A DNA stretch of 5,514 nucleotides from Bacteriovoracaceae bacterium. GTDB lineage: Bacteria; Bdellovibrionota; Bacteriovoracia; Bacteriovoracales; Bacteriovoracaceae. Location: positions 1 through 5,514 of the forward strand of contig CANFNN010000206.1 of NCBI GenBank assembly GCA_947448095.1, read 5' to 3'. Shown one piece after another: positions 5,338 through 5,514 of this stretch. The notes beneath the pieces are model-generated. The model worked only from the letters and a program-made list of their open reading frames with translations, did not search any database and was not told where the DNA came from. The position numbers and the translations under genes are program-made. Each line of letters starts with the position of its first letter. Within the stretch, counting starts at the first letter, position 1.

Positions 5338-5514
5338 ATGAGGCCTGCTCTATTGAAGATTTTACTGGTATTTACGCTCATCGTTTGGGGAACAACCTCA
5401 TTTGCGAAGAGATTTTCTAGTAAATACTGTGAATTTGAACTGCCCCCAGGTTGGGAGTGCGCCCTTGAGGGTACGGAATACGTTTGTCAAAGTGACAATG
5501 CTGATCGCAAAAAA
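5338..5514 (+). CDS. Secreted protein with N-terminal signal peptide, Cys-containing (3' end outside window)
   Basis: The reading frame runs from ATG 5338 to the window edge without a stop, giving the first 59 residues. AAGGA at 5325-5329 lies 8 nt before the ATG and supports this start. Residues 1-23 form a signal peptide: basic start (Arg2, Lys7), hydrophobic core LLVFTLIVW, and cleavage expected after SFA (21-23). The mature part begins with KRFSSKYC and has Cys at 31, 41 and 50 around the motif FELPPGWEC, then VCQSDN and a basic DRKK. The Cys residues suggest disulphides in the periplasm or outside the cell. I do not know the function; the visible part has no enzyme motif. It is divergent from the DAHP synthase gene and may share its control region. 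Confidence 0.8.
   Translation, partial: MRPALLKILLVFTLIVWGTTSFAKRFSSKYCEFELPPGWECALEGTEYVCQSDNADRKK

Overview
The window is a compact, moderately AT-rich bacterial chromosome segment from a Gram-negative organism. It carries a signal-peptide-bearing outer-membrane beta-barrel candidate, a lipobox-type membrane protein and a Tad/CpaF-type secretion ATPase. The style (a cupredoxin-like gene just ahead of a CpaF ATPase, short intergenic gaps, small secreted Cys-containing proteins) suggests Bdellovibrionota (Bdellovibrio/Bacteriovorax-like). That placement is inference, not proof.

Layout. Positions 2-1920 look like one co-directional transcription unit: the 3' part of a small cupredoxin-like gene with an incomplete copper site, then a cpaF/tadA-type ATPase whose ribosome binding site overlaps the previous stop codon, then an unrecognised multi-pass membrane protein that overlaps the ATPase gene by 34 nt. 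Enolase (eno, 1979-3259) follows after a 58-nt gap with a strong ribosome binding site, and ends at a 10-bp GC-containing hairpin (3272-3301). Directly after that hairpin a perfect TATAAT (3306-3311) sits 6 nt ahead of the ATG of a secreted beta-barrel protein gene (3318-4514). This geometry predicts a leaderless mRNA.

The beta-barrel gene converges with, and overlaps by 9 bp, a minus-strand gene (4506-5249) for a core-only DAHP synthase of the type I-beta/KDO8PS-like family, the first enzyme of the shikimate pathway. An 88-bp divergent region separates the DAHP synthase gene from a plus-strand gene for a secreted protein (5338 onward) that is cut by the window edge. It holds overlapping, oppositely directed candidate promoters that share one TATA core next to a perfect 10-bp palindrome.

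The genes do not form a single pathway. Enolase makes phosphoenolpyruvate and DAHP synthase consumes it, but they are on opposite strands and separately expressed, so the link is only metabolic. I see no CRISPR array, IS element, tRNA, rRNA or clear defence system. The most interesting signals are the predicted leaderless barrel gene, the shared divergent promoter, the degenerate cupredoxin/CpaF pair and the atypical DAHP synthase. No stretch longer than 300 bases lacks a gene.
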